From: Niastella sp. | Lineage (GTDB): Bacteria > Bacteroidota > Bacteroidia > Chitinophagales > Chitinophagaceae | DNA: 11,964 nucleotides | Direction: 5' to 3' | NCBI GenBank assembly: GCA_021154515.1 | Contig: JAJKIL010000333.1 | Coordinates: 1 to 11,964, forward strand | Shown here: one piece after another, positions 1-6,725 of the stretch | Layout: every line of letters begins with the position of its first letter | Position numbering within the stretch: the first letter of the stretch is position 1 | The notes under the pieces: model-generated | Told to the model about the DNA's origin: nothing | Database searches by the model: none | What the model saw: the letters and a program-made list of their open reading frames with translations, nothing else | Position numbers and translations under genes: made by a program

Positions 1-363
1 ATCTGTGTTGAAAAAGCGGGCAAAGTTATTTTTTAGAAAAGCAATGATGTCTTCCAGTTGTGCTGCCACCTTTTGATAGAAATGTCTATGTTCCCGTGTA
101 ATGGATTCGTGGTGCTGGTGGTTAAAAAGCTGGTTCAGCAACGTGGCAACTATGATTTGATGCCGCTCTACCAGTATTTCATTTTCCTCTTCAGTCTTAC
201 TATAGAGCGAGTCAAGCAGCAATTGCCTGCTCAGGGATTCTTTCAGTTTTATTGAAGTGGCCAACCAGTCAGTTATCTGTTCCGGTGTTGCCTGCATTAC
301 TGCATTAGGACGAAGTATTGTATGCACCAATTGCTCAAAGCTTTCTATTGAATATTTTTTCAT
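1..363 (-). CDS. Unrecognised protein, 5' part only (runs off left edge)
   Basis: An open frame on the minus strand starts at an ATG (complement of 361-363) and stays open for 121 codons to the edge of the window, so only the N-terminal part is present. The visible protein begins MKKYSIESFEQLVHTILRPN and is rich in Leu, Glu, Gln and His. It looks largely alpha-helical and soluble: no signal peptide or membrane segment is visible, and there is a His-rich patch (NHQHHES) near residue 83. I do not recognise a domain. The small plus-strand frames over the same bases are its shadows. It is divergent from the LytTR regulator gene at 688, and the 21-bp-period repeats at 480-531 lie between them, so it could be a target of that regulator. 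That link is inference. Confidence 0.6.
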   Translation of the reverse strand, partial: MKKYSIESFEQLVHTILRPNAVMQATPEQITDWLATSIKLKESLSRQLLLDSLYSKTEEENEILVERHQIIVATLLNQLFNHQHHESITREHRHFYQKVAAQLEDIIAFLKNNFARFFNTD

Positions 364-687
364 GGTCTTAGTTTTGTTACAACTGTTCATTTTTGCGGAT
401 ACGACTAGCCGTTCGAAAAGAAAGAGTAAGTGTTTGCAAAGTCAAAACTAACGGAGGTACAAACAGGAAGTTCACCTTTCCCAAATCCGCTGGGAGTTAT
501 CCCAAATCCGTATGGTTTTTGGCGAAATCCGTAAAAGAATAATTAAGAAATATGCGCTTTTCGTTTTCCTTACACGTTATAAAAAGTATTGACTTAAATC
601 AATAAGTAACAGCAATCCTTCCTCACGTAATGGAATAACCTTAATTAATATTAAATTTAATACTGATTGCTTAATTTATACTAAACC
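364..687. other. Divergent intergenic region, candidate regulatory DNA
   Basis: This 324-bp gap separates the left-edge gene from the LytTR operon. It holds the triple direct repeat at 480-531 (listed separately), a short inverted repeat TGGGA-GTTA-TCCCA at 491-504 lying between repeat units, and an AT-rich 14-bp palindrome TATTAAATTTAATA at 649-662, which may be chance in AT-rich leader DNA. A minus-strand TAGTTTTG (450-443) resembles the Bacteroidota -7 element TAnnTTTG, but no TTTG lies at the matching -33 spacing. I found no convincing -33/-7 pair for the plus-strand operon. Confidence 0.5.
480..531. promoter_or_regulatory. Three direct repeats at 21-bp period, candidate LytTR operator
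   Basis: CCCAAATCCG occurs at 480-489 and again at 501-510, and GCGAAATCCG at 522-531. The start-to-start distance is exactly 21 bp both times, i.e. two helical turns, placing the units on the same DNA face. LytTR regulators (AgrA, ComE, AlgR type) typically bind pairs of about 9-bp direct repeats at this spacing. A LytTR regulator is encoded 156 bp downstream, so autoregulation or control of the divergent left-edge gene is plausible. The repeat and spacing are seen directly; binding is inferred, and the core is not an obvious match to a published LytTR consensus. Confidence 0.55.
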
Positions 688-1434
688 ATGAACCTGACCA
701 CTCCCCTAAAGGTAATTATAGTGGAAGACCTGGCTCTTCTCCGGCAGCGTCTGGAAAGACTTCTACAAAAACAACCAGGCTTAGTGGTCACAGGCTCCTG
801 TGGCACCGTTGATGAAGCCATTGCGCTGATCAATAACAGAAAACCCGATCTGTTGTTACTCGACATCGAGCTTCCAGATGGAACCGGTTTTGATATACTC
901 GAACAAATATCCGTACCAGCGAAGGTCATCTTTCTTACGGCGCACAACGATTATGCAAAACAGGCGTTCCGTTGCGGGGCCATCGATTATTTACTAAAAC
1001 CCCTGAACGAAGAGGAATTAGGTGAAGCGGTACAAAAAGTGATCAACGCGCAACCCCTGTTACGGGAACAAATAGACATCGCCGGGAACAGTTTCAGGGA
1101 AAAAAAAGTGCCGGAAAACATCGTATTGCGGTCCCGTGATTTTGCACAGGTCGTGGCGGTAAAGGAAATCGCCTACCTGCAAGGTGAGTATGGCTACACT
1201 ACTGTTTACTTACATGACGGAAAGAAGTTGGTCACCACCAGCTACCTCAAGGAGTACGAGGAATTATTATCCGATGAAACTTTTCTGCGTCCCCACCAAT
1301 CCTACCTGGTGAATAAGCTTTATATTGATCGTTACCACAAAAAAGACAGCATCATCTATTTAAAAGATGCCATCCAAATCCCGGTGTCGAGCCGGAGAAA
1401 AGAAATGGTTGATCAATATTTTAAAAAGCTATAG
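688..1434 (+). CDS. LytTR-family response regulator
   Basis: Cytoplasmic two-component response regulator of 248 aa. Residues about 8-120 form a receiver (CheY-like) domain: acidic pocket E13/D14, phosphoacceptor D59 in LLLLDIELPDG, T84 after strand 4, and K104-P105 after strand 5. All key residues are present, so phosphorylation should be possible. Residues about 145-248 are a LytTR DNA-binding domain, recognisable from the segment FLRPHQSYLVN followed by a basic VSSRRKEM stretch. Length and order are standard for the family. The ATG at 688 gives a normal receiver N-terminus; no strong Shine-Dalgarno precedes it, as is usual in Bacteroidota. The sensor kinase starts 5 bp after its stop, so the two are co-transcribed and almost certainly cognate. 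The 21-bp-period repeats upstream are a candidate binding site. The regulated process cannot be read from the sequence. Confidence 0.93.
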   Translation: MNLTTPLKVIIVEDLALLRQRLERLLQKQPGLVVTGSCGTVDEAIALINNRKPDLLLLDIELPDGTGFDILEQISVPAKVIFLTAHNDYAKQAFRCGAIDYLLKPLNEEELGEAVQKVINAQPLLREQIDIAGNSFREKKVPENIVLRSRDFAQVVAVKEIAYLQGEYGYTTVYLHDGKKLVTTSYLKEYEELLSDETFLRPHQSYLVNKLYIDRYHKKDSIIYLKDAIQIPVSSRRKEMVDQYFKKL

Positions 1435-1439
1435 GCGCT

Positions 1440-3344
1440 ATGTATCGAATTATCGTCCTGGCCATCATTTGTGTGGCCTGTAATACTAATGGTAACCATC
1501 GTCAATCACCATCCGCAGATCCCTTGCTGCCCTTTTTTAAACAGCGGGTTAATCCCTTATTACAAAACCTGGAAACTGCAGCCGCGAAAAAAATACTGGA
1601 CAGCCTGCTGCCGTACATTAAAGAAAAGGACAACTATATAGATATGTGTTCCTGGCTTCGCTGTATGGCGGTGGTGTATCAACTCGAAAACAAGCTCGAT
1701 AGCGCCCGCTGGTACGTGGACCGGTCCTTACAACTGGCGCTGGAGAAAGATACTACCCAACGGCAAATTCTGGCCGGCAAAATTCAAACGGCAGACATCA
1801 TGGGTGACCAACATTCCCTCGACAGCGCGGTGAGATACGGCCGTGAAGCTTATTTCATGGCCCAAAAAATTGATACGCCGGGACTGCCGCTCATTTGCCT
1901 TAAACTGTACAATATTTACGAGAAGATCGGTGACCTGCCCATGCAAAAAAAATATCTGTTCGAGGGCTTTAAGCGAAGCACCAGCCCCAAGCATAAAACA
2001 GTTTTTGCGGTAAACATTTCCGAATACTACGAGAAAGTGAACCAGGTAGATTCTGCGCTAATTTTTTTCCAGACATTGATGAAGGATACCAGTTTCAGCA
2101 ATCCCTATTATAACGCAGTGCGGTACGAAAACCTGGGAACGCTTCTTTCAAAAAAAGGATATCTAAAAGAAGGCCTTGCCTATCAGTTGAAGGGCATGCA
2201 GATCAGCCGTGAGTTGGATGAACTGAGTGCCCGATATTACTATAATATAGCAGCCACCTATCTAAAGCTGGGTCAATACCTCAAGGATGAACATTTGCTG
2301 GATACGGCGCTGAGCCTTGCTTCGCATGAAAAGAACTGGGCGCTCCAAAAGCAAATATGGCGGGCAAAAGCAGCCAATTTAACGCTTCAAAGAAAACCCT
2401 GGCAGGCCAGTGCCGCCAAGGATTCCGCTTTCAGCTATTATGACAAAGAAGTAGACTCTTCCGCCATCGGCCGGGCCAGGGAGTTGGAAGCAAAATACAG
2501 CCTGCTGGAAAAAGACCTTCAGATCAAGTCGCTGGCGTTAAGCAACCAGGAAAGCGAAAGAACCCGGGAACGACAAAGAAATGCGATCGTTCAGATTATT
2601 TGCAGTGTCGTCGTCCTTGGCATATATCTCTATTGGGTGTGGAGGAAAAAGCAATATAAAATGAGCATAAGGGAAGACAATCTGCGGCAACAACTACTCG
2701 GGGGCCAGATCAAATCTCATTTTTTATACAATTCTGTGGATGGGCTACTTGAGTTGATCGAGAATGGAAACACCAGGAGCGCTGTTAACTTTATACAACG
2801 ATTGACCCAGCTCTTACGGTTGAGCCTTGAAAATGCCCGGCAGCCTTTTGTGTCACTCAAAAACGAGCTCCATGCTCTGGCCAGTTATTTAACGCTGCAG
2901 CAAGTGTTATCAGGCAACCAATTTGATTTCCACATTGAAGTAGAAGGTTTAGCCGACCAGAGAGCCATCCTGATCCCGCCTATGCTGTTGCAGCCTATTA
3001 CCGAAAACGCCATCCTGCATGGTTTTGCAGGCCAGCAGGAAAAAGGGCAAATCAATATTCTTATCCAAAAAGATCATAAAGCGCTCCATTGCGTGATAGA
3101 CGACAATGGCCGGGGCTTTCAGGTTGCCGGCAATCAATCTCAGAAGCGGTCTTTATCTACCCTCATTAACAAAGAACGCTTAGAAATATTAAGCCGCCAA
3201 ACCAGGACACATGCGAAATTAAAGATCATTGATAAAAAAGAAACAACAGGTAAGGCCGGTGTTCGCGTGGAATTAATTGTTCCTTATCAATCCCCTGTAA
3301 TTAAGAAAAATGGTAAGCGAGTTGAAAGTCAACAACAGTTTTAA
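1440..3344 (+). CDS. LytS/YesM-type sensor histidine kinase with TPR sensor region
   Basis: 634-aa membrane kinase, probably the partner of the regulator just upstream. Residues 1-14 are hydrophobic and end in Cys (ICVAC), like a lipoprotein signal. Residues about 30-350 are helical TPR-like repeats, presumably the extracytoplasmic sensor. A charged coiled-coil-like segment (about 345-380) precedes one membrane helix (about 382-401). The kinase core is of the His_kinase (PF06580) type: H-box with H427 (QIKSHFLYN), N-box with N523 (PPMLLQPITENAILHG), and G1 box D554-G559 (DDNGRGF). Two deviations stand out: the usual Pro before the phospho-His is Ser, and the GxGLxN motif of the ATP lid is missing (SLSTLINKERL). 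Because the other core motifs are intact I expect an active kinase. The sensed signal is unknown. Confidence 0.9.
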   Translation: MYRIIVLAIICVACNTNGNHRQSPSADPLLPFFKQRVNPLLQNLETAAAKKILDSLLPYIKEKDNYIDMCSWLRCMAVVYQLENKLDSARWYVDRSLQLALEKDTTQRQILAGKIQTADIMGDQHSLDSAVRYGREAYFMAQKIDTPGLPLICLKLYNIYEKIGDLPMQKKYLFEGFKRSTSPKHKTVFAVNISEYYEKVNQVDSALIFFQTLMKDTSFSNPYYNAVRYENLGTLLSKKGYLKEGLAYQLKGMQISRELDELSARYYYNIAATYLKLGQYLKDEHLLDTALSLASHEKNWALQKQIWRAKAANLTLQRKPWQASAAKDSAFSYYDKEVDSSAIGRARELEAKYSLLEKDLQIKSLALSNQESERTRERQRNAIVQIICSVVVLGIYLYWVWRKKQYKMSIREDNLRQQLLGGQIKSHFLYNSVDGLLELIENGNTRSAVNFIQRLTQLLRLSLENARQPFVSLKNELHALASYLTLQQVLSGNQFDFHIEVEGLADQRAILIPPMLLQPITENAILHGFAGQQEKGQINILIQKDHKALHCVIDDNGRGFQVAGNQSQKRSLSTLINKERLEILSRQTRTHAKLKIIDKKETTGKAGVRVELIVPYQSPVIKKNGKRVESQQQF

Positions 3345-3653
3345 AATACTGTACGACCTGGATGCATCATCAACAATCAGCGTTCTTGTTGGCCCCGTCA
3401 GAATTATATACGAGTTAATACCCCTGGGAGCAACCTTGCACGAAGTGATCAATACAATGGGGAAATGGGGACTGTTTTATAGAGAGCAGCTGCATCGTAA
3501 TGGAAGTCATTAAGGTGGGTTTTCAGAAGAATAGAAGGGAGATCAGTTGACGCAGAACACTGGCTGCCATAGTAAATGCTTTTCGCCTGCACCTCTGAAC
3601 TTTATACAGGCTGAACATCTTTTAAATCTGATCCGAAAATGGATTCATTTTTG

Positions 3654-3790
3654 AACAAGAATACTTCGAACCCAAAAGGCCCTTCAAATCCAATGACTTG
3701 AAGGGCCTCGTAAATTTTAGTCGGGTGGACTGGACAAATGTCTAACCTGCTTATAAAAGATTTATTGGAAACTCAAGAGCTTACGTATAT
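3654..3790 (+). repeat. Direct repeat R1 (about 137 bp), partner of R2
   Basis: This block aligns with 7471-7608 in the same orientation with about 20 differences over about 138 columns, i.e. roughly 85% identity counted by eye, from AACAAGAATACTTCGAACC to CTTACGTATAT. It consists of a short leader, a strong hairpin with a conserved 10-nt loop, and a 24-codon mini-frame (3738-3812, MSNLLIKDLLETQELTY then a divergent tail). I do not recognise it as a known IS end or tRNA. With R2 it brackets the blaI/M56/nucleotidyltransferase block. It may belong to a dispersed repeat family of this genome. Confidence 0.7.
3677..3708. terminator. Hairpin in R1, possible bidirectional terminator
   Basis: Perfect 11-bp stem AGGCCCTTCAA / TTGAAGGGCCT with a 10-nt loop (3688-3697). 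Read on the minus strand the stem is followed by TTTT, and on the plus strand by CGTAAATTTT. It may therefore act better for minus-strand transcripts coming from the M56 gene, although it lies about 245 bp past that stop. The same loop occurs in the R2 hairpin, where the fourth stem pair is G-C instead of C-G. This fits selection for pairing. Confidence 0.5.
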
Positions 3791-3912
3791 ATTAAACATT
3801 CATAATCGGTAGGAGTTGTCGGGTTTTAACCTATCTTCATTTGGCACATTGGCAAACCCATGAGTCCCGACATACAAATCAACGCTTGAGGAACCGGTAT
3901 AAAGCGGGTATC

Positions 3913-3944
3913 TTCACCTGAATATAAAAGTTATACAAGGTGAA
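3913..3944 (-). terminator. Hairpin right after M56 stop
   Basis: Two nested stems, TTCACCT/AGGTGAA (3913-3919 with 3938-3944) and TATAA/TTATA (3923-3927 with 3931-3935), form a 32-nt hairpin 7 bp beyond the M56 stop codon. No T-run follows on the minus strand, so it is not a textbook intrinsic terminator. It could stabilise the mRNA 3' end. Confidence 0.35.
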
Positions 3945-3951
3945 CAATGAT

Positions 3952-5757
3952 TTACATCGGAATTTTCGTCCAGTGATCCCTTTCGCCTACTATGAATTCT
4001 GTAGCTGCTCCGTTTTTGTCTGTCTTAAAGACAAGCGGCATGCCCCTTTCCTTACTAAAGAACTCAGTAGATGAAGAAGGCACCAGGTGAATCGCCTCAT
4101 TATCCCACAGCTGTTTGAGTACGATGCCTTCACTTTCGGCTTTTATGCTGATCTTCTTGCCGTCCTGCATTTGATACTCGCCTTCCAAGGCCTCTAGTTG
4201 AGCAGGCCCCACTTTAATCTGTTTTTTGATTATGGCAGTAGAAGGGTCCTGCATCTTTTTCCACAGGTCCTGGTGAAAAGCCAGCATCTGGGTAACATTA
4301 CCGTTGTTATCTTTAGTAAACTCAAGCGGGAAAGTTCCATGTCGGCCAAAGAATGCAGTAGCTGATGTGGGGCTAAACAGAACCTCCTGTCCATCCCAAC
4401 CCTGGCGGAGTATCAGCGCGTCGGGGATTGATTCGATCTGAATATAATTCCTGGTGCCATCGGGCCTTTCCATTTGGTAACACCCTTCAAAAGATTTCAA
4501 CTCCCCTGGTTGAAGATGGATGTACTTTGGCTCTTTATAAGTCTTCACCTTGTTCCAGTGGTCTTTATTGAAGGCCACCAGCTGTATAACCGAACCCTGG
4601 TCGTTTTTGGAAAATTTGAGGGGAAACCCTTTACTAACGTCTAAAAACTCCAGTGCCGATTGTTGATTGAACACAATCTCTTTGTCATCCCACATTTGTT
4701 TAAGAATTAACTGGTTGCCTTTAACCCTGATCTGAATATAACTATTCTTATTCAACTCAAACTGGTAATAACCTTCAAATGCTTTCAGGTCCTGACGGTC
4801 GGGAAGTTCGGCTTCCTGATGATTGCTCAATGGCATAGCTCGTGCTTTCAGCGGATTGACAATGAAATACGAGCCAGCCAGCAAAGGAAGGGCCAGCGCA
4901 TATTTGTATAAATTGCGGATTGGAGATCTTTTTTTGTTCATCATATGAATGCGTGTTTTGATTTTAGATGCGGCGAATAAATTAACCAACGGTAGCTGCG
5001 ATGGCTGCAGACAACGAAGCATGCTGTATTGATAAGATAAAGGGTCTGCTCCGCTGTCCAGTACCGTCTTGTCGGCAATAAATTCCAGATTGAGTTTCAC
5101 CGTTCGTTTGAATCCAATAAACAATGGATTGATCCAGCACAATGCATTCATCACTTCCACCAACAATAAATCCAAATTGTGTCCCTGCAGTATATGCACC
5201 TGCTCGTGAGCAATGATCTGTTCAACCTCTGCCGGTGAATACTGCCCCTTGTTCATTACCAGGTAGTGAAAGAAGGAGAACACTGGCAGATCCAGTTTAT
5301 GATAGCAGTAAACAATGCCGTTCACTTTTTCCCGCCGGCATCTTCTGATTATGCGACAGACTTGTTGTATTTGAAAAAGCAAACGTAGCAGTAGTATGCC
5401 CACTACCAAAAAATACACCCCGTCAATAAAATTCACAACTCTGGAGATTGAGAACGTATTATTCTTAGGCGGGAGGATAGATGCCGGGGTTTGCGCAGGT
5501 ATGTTTACCGTCGCGGTATCTGGCGCCTTGCTGAATGGATGCTCCCAATGACTGAAAGGACTGAGATCGGACATTCCCCACCCCAGTCGGCTTTCAGTAG
5601 TATTCTTCATGGACGGCAACAATGGTAGAAGAAGCGCCAGGCCAATAGTGCTCAAAAGGACGATCCTGTTCAACCTGAAAAATTTTTCCGTTCTCACCAG
5701 ACAGTAATAGGCCAAAAAGAAGATACTGATGACCAGATTCGCTTTCAGCAAATACAA
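3952..5757 (-). CDS. BlaR1/MecR1-like M56 membrane peptidase with three DUF3471-like domains
   Basis: 601-aa integral membrane metalloprotease, likely the sensor that inactivates the BlaI-type repressor encoded upstream. The N-terminus has hydrophobic helices (about 3-20, 32-48, and about 112-130), with the FFRLNR motif usual in Bacteroidota M56 proteins. Zinc site: H184-E185-x-x-H188 (IIAHEQVH), with E225 in LNLEFIADK as likely third ligand. A further helix (about 286-303) leads to the outside. Instead of a penicillin-binding or TonB domain, the tail holds three related units of about 80-85 residues (about 323-405, 417-505, 520-601). Each begins LxxxEGxYQ and contains LxQxWDxxE, an FxxxxxxPLxF segment and a final W; this resembles DUF3471 lipocalin-like domains. 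The start is a TTG at 5757: no ATG is available in frame nearby, and this start gives the normal YLLKANL beginning. It lies 25 bp after the blaI stop, in one operon. The ligand is unknown. Confidence 0.88.
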   Translation of the reverse strand: MYLLKANLVISIFFLAYYCLVRTEKFFRLNRIVLLSTIGLALLLPLLPSMKNTTESRLGWGMSDLSPFSHWEHPFSKAPDTATVNIPAQTPASILPPKNNTFSISRVVNFIDGVYFLVVGILLLRLLFQIQQVCRIIRRCRREKVNGIVYCYHKLDLPVFSFFHYLVMNKGQYSPAEVEQIIAHEQVHILQGHNLDLLLVEVMNALCWINPLFIGFKRTVKLNLEFIADKTVLDSGADPLSYQYSMLRCLQPSQLPLVNLFAASKIKTRIHMMNKKRSPIRNLYKYALALPLLAGSYFIVNPLKARAMPLSNHQEAELPDRQDLKAFEGYYQFELNKNSYIQIRVKGNQLILKQMWDDKEIVFNQQSALEFLDVSKGFPLKFSKNDQGSVIQLVAFNKDHWNKVKTYKEPKYIHLQPGELKSFEGCYQMERPDGTRNYIQIESIPDALILRQGWDGQEVLFSPTSATAFFGRHGTFPLEFTKDNNGNVTQMLAFHQDLWKKMQDPSTAIIKKQIKVGPAQLEALEGEYQMQDGKKISIKAESEGIVLKQLWDNEAIHLVPSSSTEFFSKERGMPLVFKTDKNGAATEFIVGERDHWTKIPM

Positions 5758-5782
5758 TAGTACAGTCGATATACAATGGAAT

Positions 5783-6148
5783 TTATTTTCTTTTTTTCTC
5801 TATCATCTTGATAATTTCTTTCAACTCCTGCACCGACACCTCCTCCTGCTCGGCAAAGAATGCCACGGCATTCTTCATGGAATTACCAAAAAGACGAGTC
5901 AGTAAGGGTTTCACAAACTTATTCGTATAGTCTTTTTGAGAAACAGCAGCCGAATAACGATAGGTGGTACCGAAATCTTCATAAATAAGAAATCCTTTGT
6001 CTGCCAGCCTGCGCATTGTGGTTGCAACAGTATTGATGTGTGGCTTGGGATCGGGCAGGGCCTCTCGCACGTCCCTGGCAAAAGCCTTTTCAAGCCGCCA
6101 GATGACCTGCATCAGGGTTTCCTCTTTTTCACTGAGTCTTTTTTTCAT
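5783..6148 (-). CDS. blaI: BlaI/MecI-family transcriptional repressor
   Basis: 121-aa winged-helix repressor of the penicillinase-repressor family (PF03965). The N-terminal region (about 5-75) shows the typical SEKEETLMQVIWRLE start and a recognition helix around NTVATTMRRLADKGFL (39-54), followed by a wing with Y/R residues. Residues about 75-121 form the helical dimerisation part, which M56 proteases cleave in the classic system. The length matches the family. It is the first gene of an operon with the M56 peptidase. A perfect palindrome 33 bp upstream (6181-6198) is the expected autoregulatory operator. The symbol reflects family, not proof of beta-lactam control: no beta-lactamase gene is present here, so the regulated process may be different. 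Confidence 0.92.
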   Translation of the reverse strand: MKKRLSEKEETLMQVIWRLEKAFARDVREALPDPKPHINTVATTMRRLADKGFLIYEDFGTTYRYSAAVSQKDYTNKFVKPLLTRLFGNSMKNAVAFFAEQEEVSVQELKEIIKMIEKKRK

Positions 6149-6180
6149 ACCACTAACCTAAAACTATTTCTGTAATTATC

Positions 6181-6198
6181 AAACTACAATTGTAGTTT
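6181..6198. promoter_or_regulatory. BlaI-type operator palindrome between divergent genes
   Basis: AAACTACAATTGTAGTTT is a perfect 18-bp palindrome. Its core ACTACAnnTGTAGT matches the established BlaI/MecI operator type (TACA/TGTA half-sites). It lies 33 bp before the blaI ATG and 62 bp before the divergent S41-like gene, so one repressor site could control both. On the minus strand TTTTG (6207-6203) and TAGTTTG (6186-6180) resemble Bacteroidota -33/-7 elements at a slightly short spacing. If they form the promoter, the bound repressor would cover its -7 region. Confidence 0.85.
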
Positions 6199-6259
6199 TT
6201 AACAAAATATTTCTCACCTTAGCAGTATAATTCCATTAACATCATTAAGTAATCAGAAT

Positions 6260-6664
6260 ATGAAAAAAGCGCTCATAGTTCTTTTTTAGATTGGTGTTTG
6301 GGTATCTGCGAGCCAGGCACAGCCCAGTCAGCCGGAATCATCACTACAGGTGACACCTGCCGTTACCCGTGTTTTGATCGATAGCATCCGGCAGTCGTTG
6401 TACCGCAATTATATTTTCCCCGATACAGCCCTGAAGATGATCAGGTATGTGGAAGCCGAATATAAAAAGGGAACCTACGCAGCAATTACAGACCCGCAAA
6501 AACTGGTGGAACAACTTAACAAGGATTTACAAAAGGGGCATCACGATGGCCAATTCAACATTTTTTATAATCCCCGCTTTGCCAGAGATCTGTCAGATAC
6601 AGTGGGGCAGGCGGCCCGCCAAAGACAGGGCGATTCTATGCAATTAGCACATAGGTATGTGAAT
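6260..6664 (+). pseudogene. S41-family peptidase remnant (amber stop in signal peptide, C-terminus lost)
   Basis: Starting at ATG 6260 the frame reads MKKALIVLF, then TAG, then IGVWVSASQAQ. Read through the amber codon this is a normal secretion signal, so the stop is a nonsense mutation. The following residues match the N-terminal region that precedes the catalytic part of S41 (tail-specific/C-terminal processing) peptidases: SLYRNYIFPDTALKM, TYAAITDPQKLVEQLNKDLQ and the HHDGQF stretch where relatives have SHDKHLRV. Similarity stops near 6664 (AHRYVN). The frame runs on to 6754 through unrelated AT-rich DNA, and the PDZ-like and Ser/Lys catalytic regions are absent. An internal GTG (6350) could restart translation but would give no export signal. 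The gene is divergent from blaI across the operator, so it was probably a BlaI-controlled secreted or periplasmic protease. Confidence 0.8.
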
Positions 6665-6725
6665 GTCAATAACTTAGCCAATGCTTTTTGCTTAATAGAC
6701 AGACTTGAAGTAACTTGCCCTCAAT

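Larger units (their letters stand above)
3345..3951. other. Noncoding gap holding repeat R1 and hairpins
   Basis: About 600 bp without a convincing gene. A 67-codon plus-strand frame (3310-3513) overlaps the kinase 3' end but shows no recognisable family, so I do not call it. The stretch holds repeat copy R1 (3654-3790) with its 11-bp hairpin, and a second hairpin (3913-3944) directly after the M56 peptidase stop. The rest shows no RNA gene or promoter that I can support. Transcripts of the kinase operon (plus) and the blaI/M56 operon (minus) converge here, so terminators are expected. Confidence 0.5.

Noticed and set aside
58..451. Two small plus-strand frames at the left edge
   Set aside because: The first and the left part of the second are antisense to the open minus-strand gene; composition and lack of upstream signals suggest chance frames.
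649..662. TATTAAATTTAATA palindrome as an operator for the LytTR operon
   Set aside because: It contains only A and T within an AT-rich leader, so chance is likely; there is no second copy nearby.
3310..3513. 67-codon plus-strand frame overlapping the kinase 3' end
   Set aside because: No recognisable family, no ribosome binding site, and the start lies within the conserved kinase frame. It cannot be excluded as a small coupled gene, but nothing supports it.
3952..6148. Beta-lactam resistance locus
   Set aside because: The repressor and M56 protease are BlaI/BlaR1 relatives, but there is no penicillin-binding sensor domain and no beta-lactamase gene in the window.
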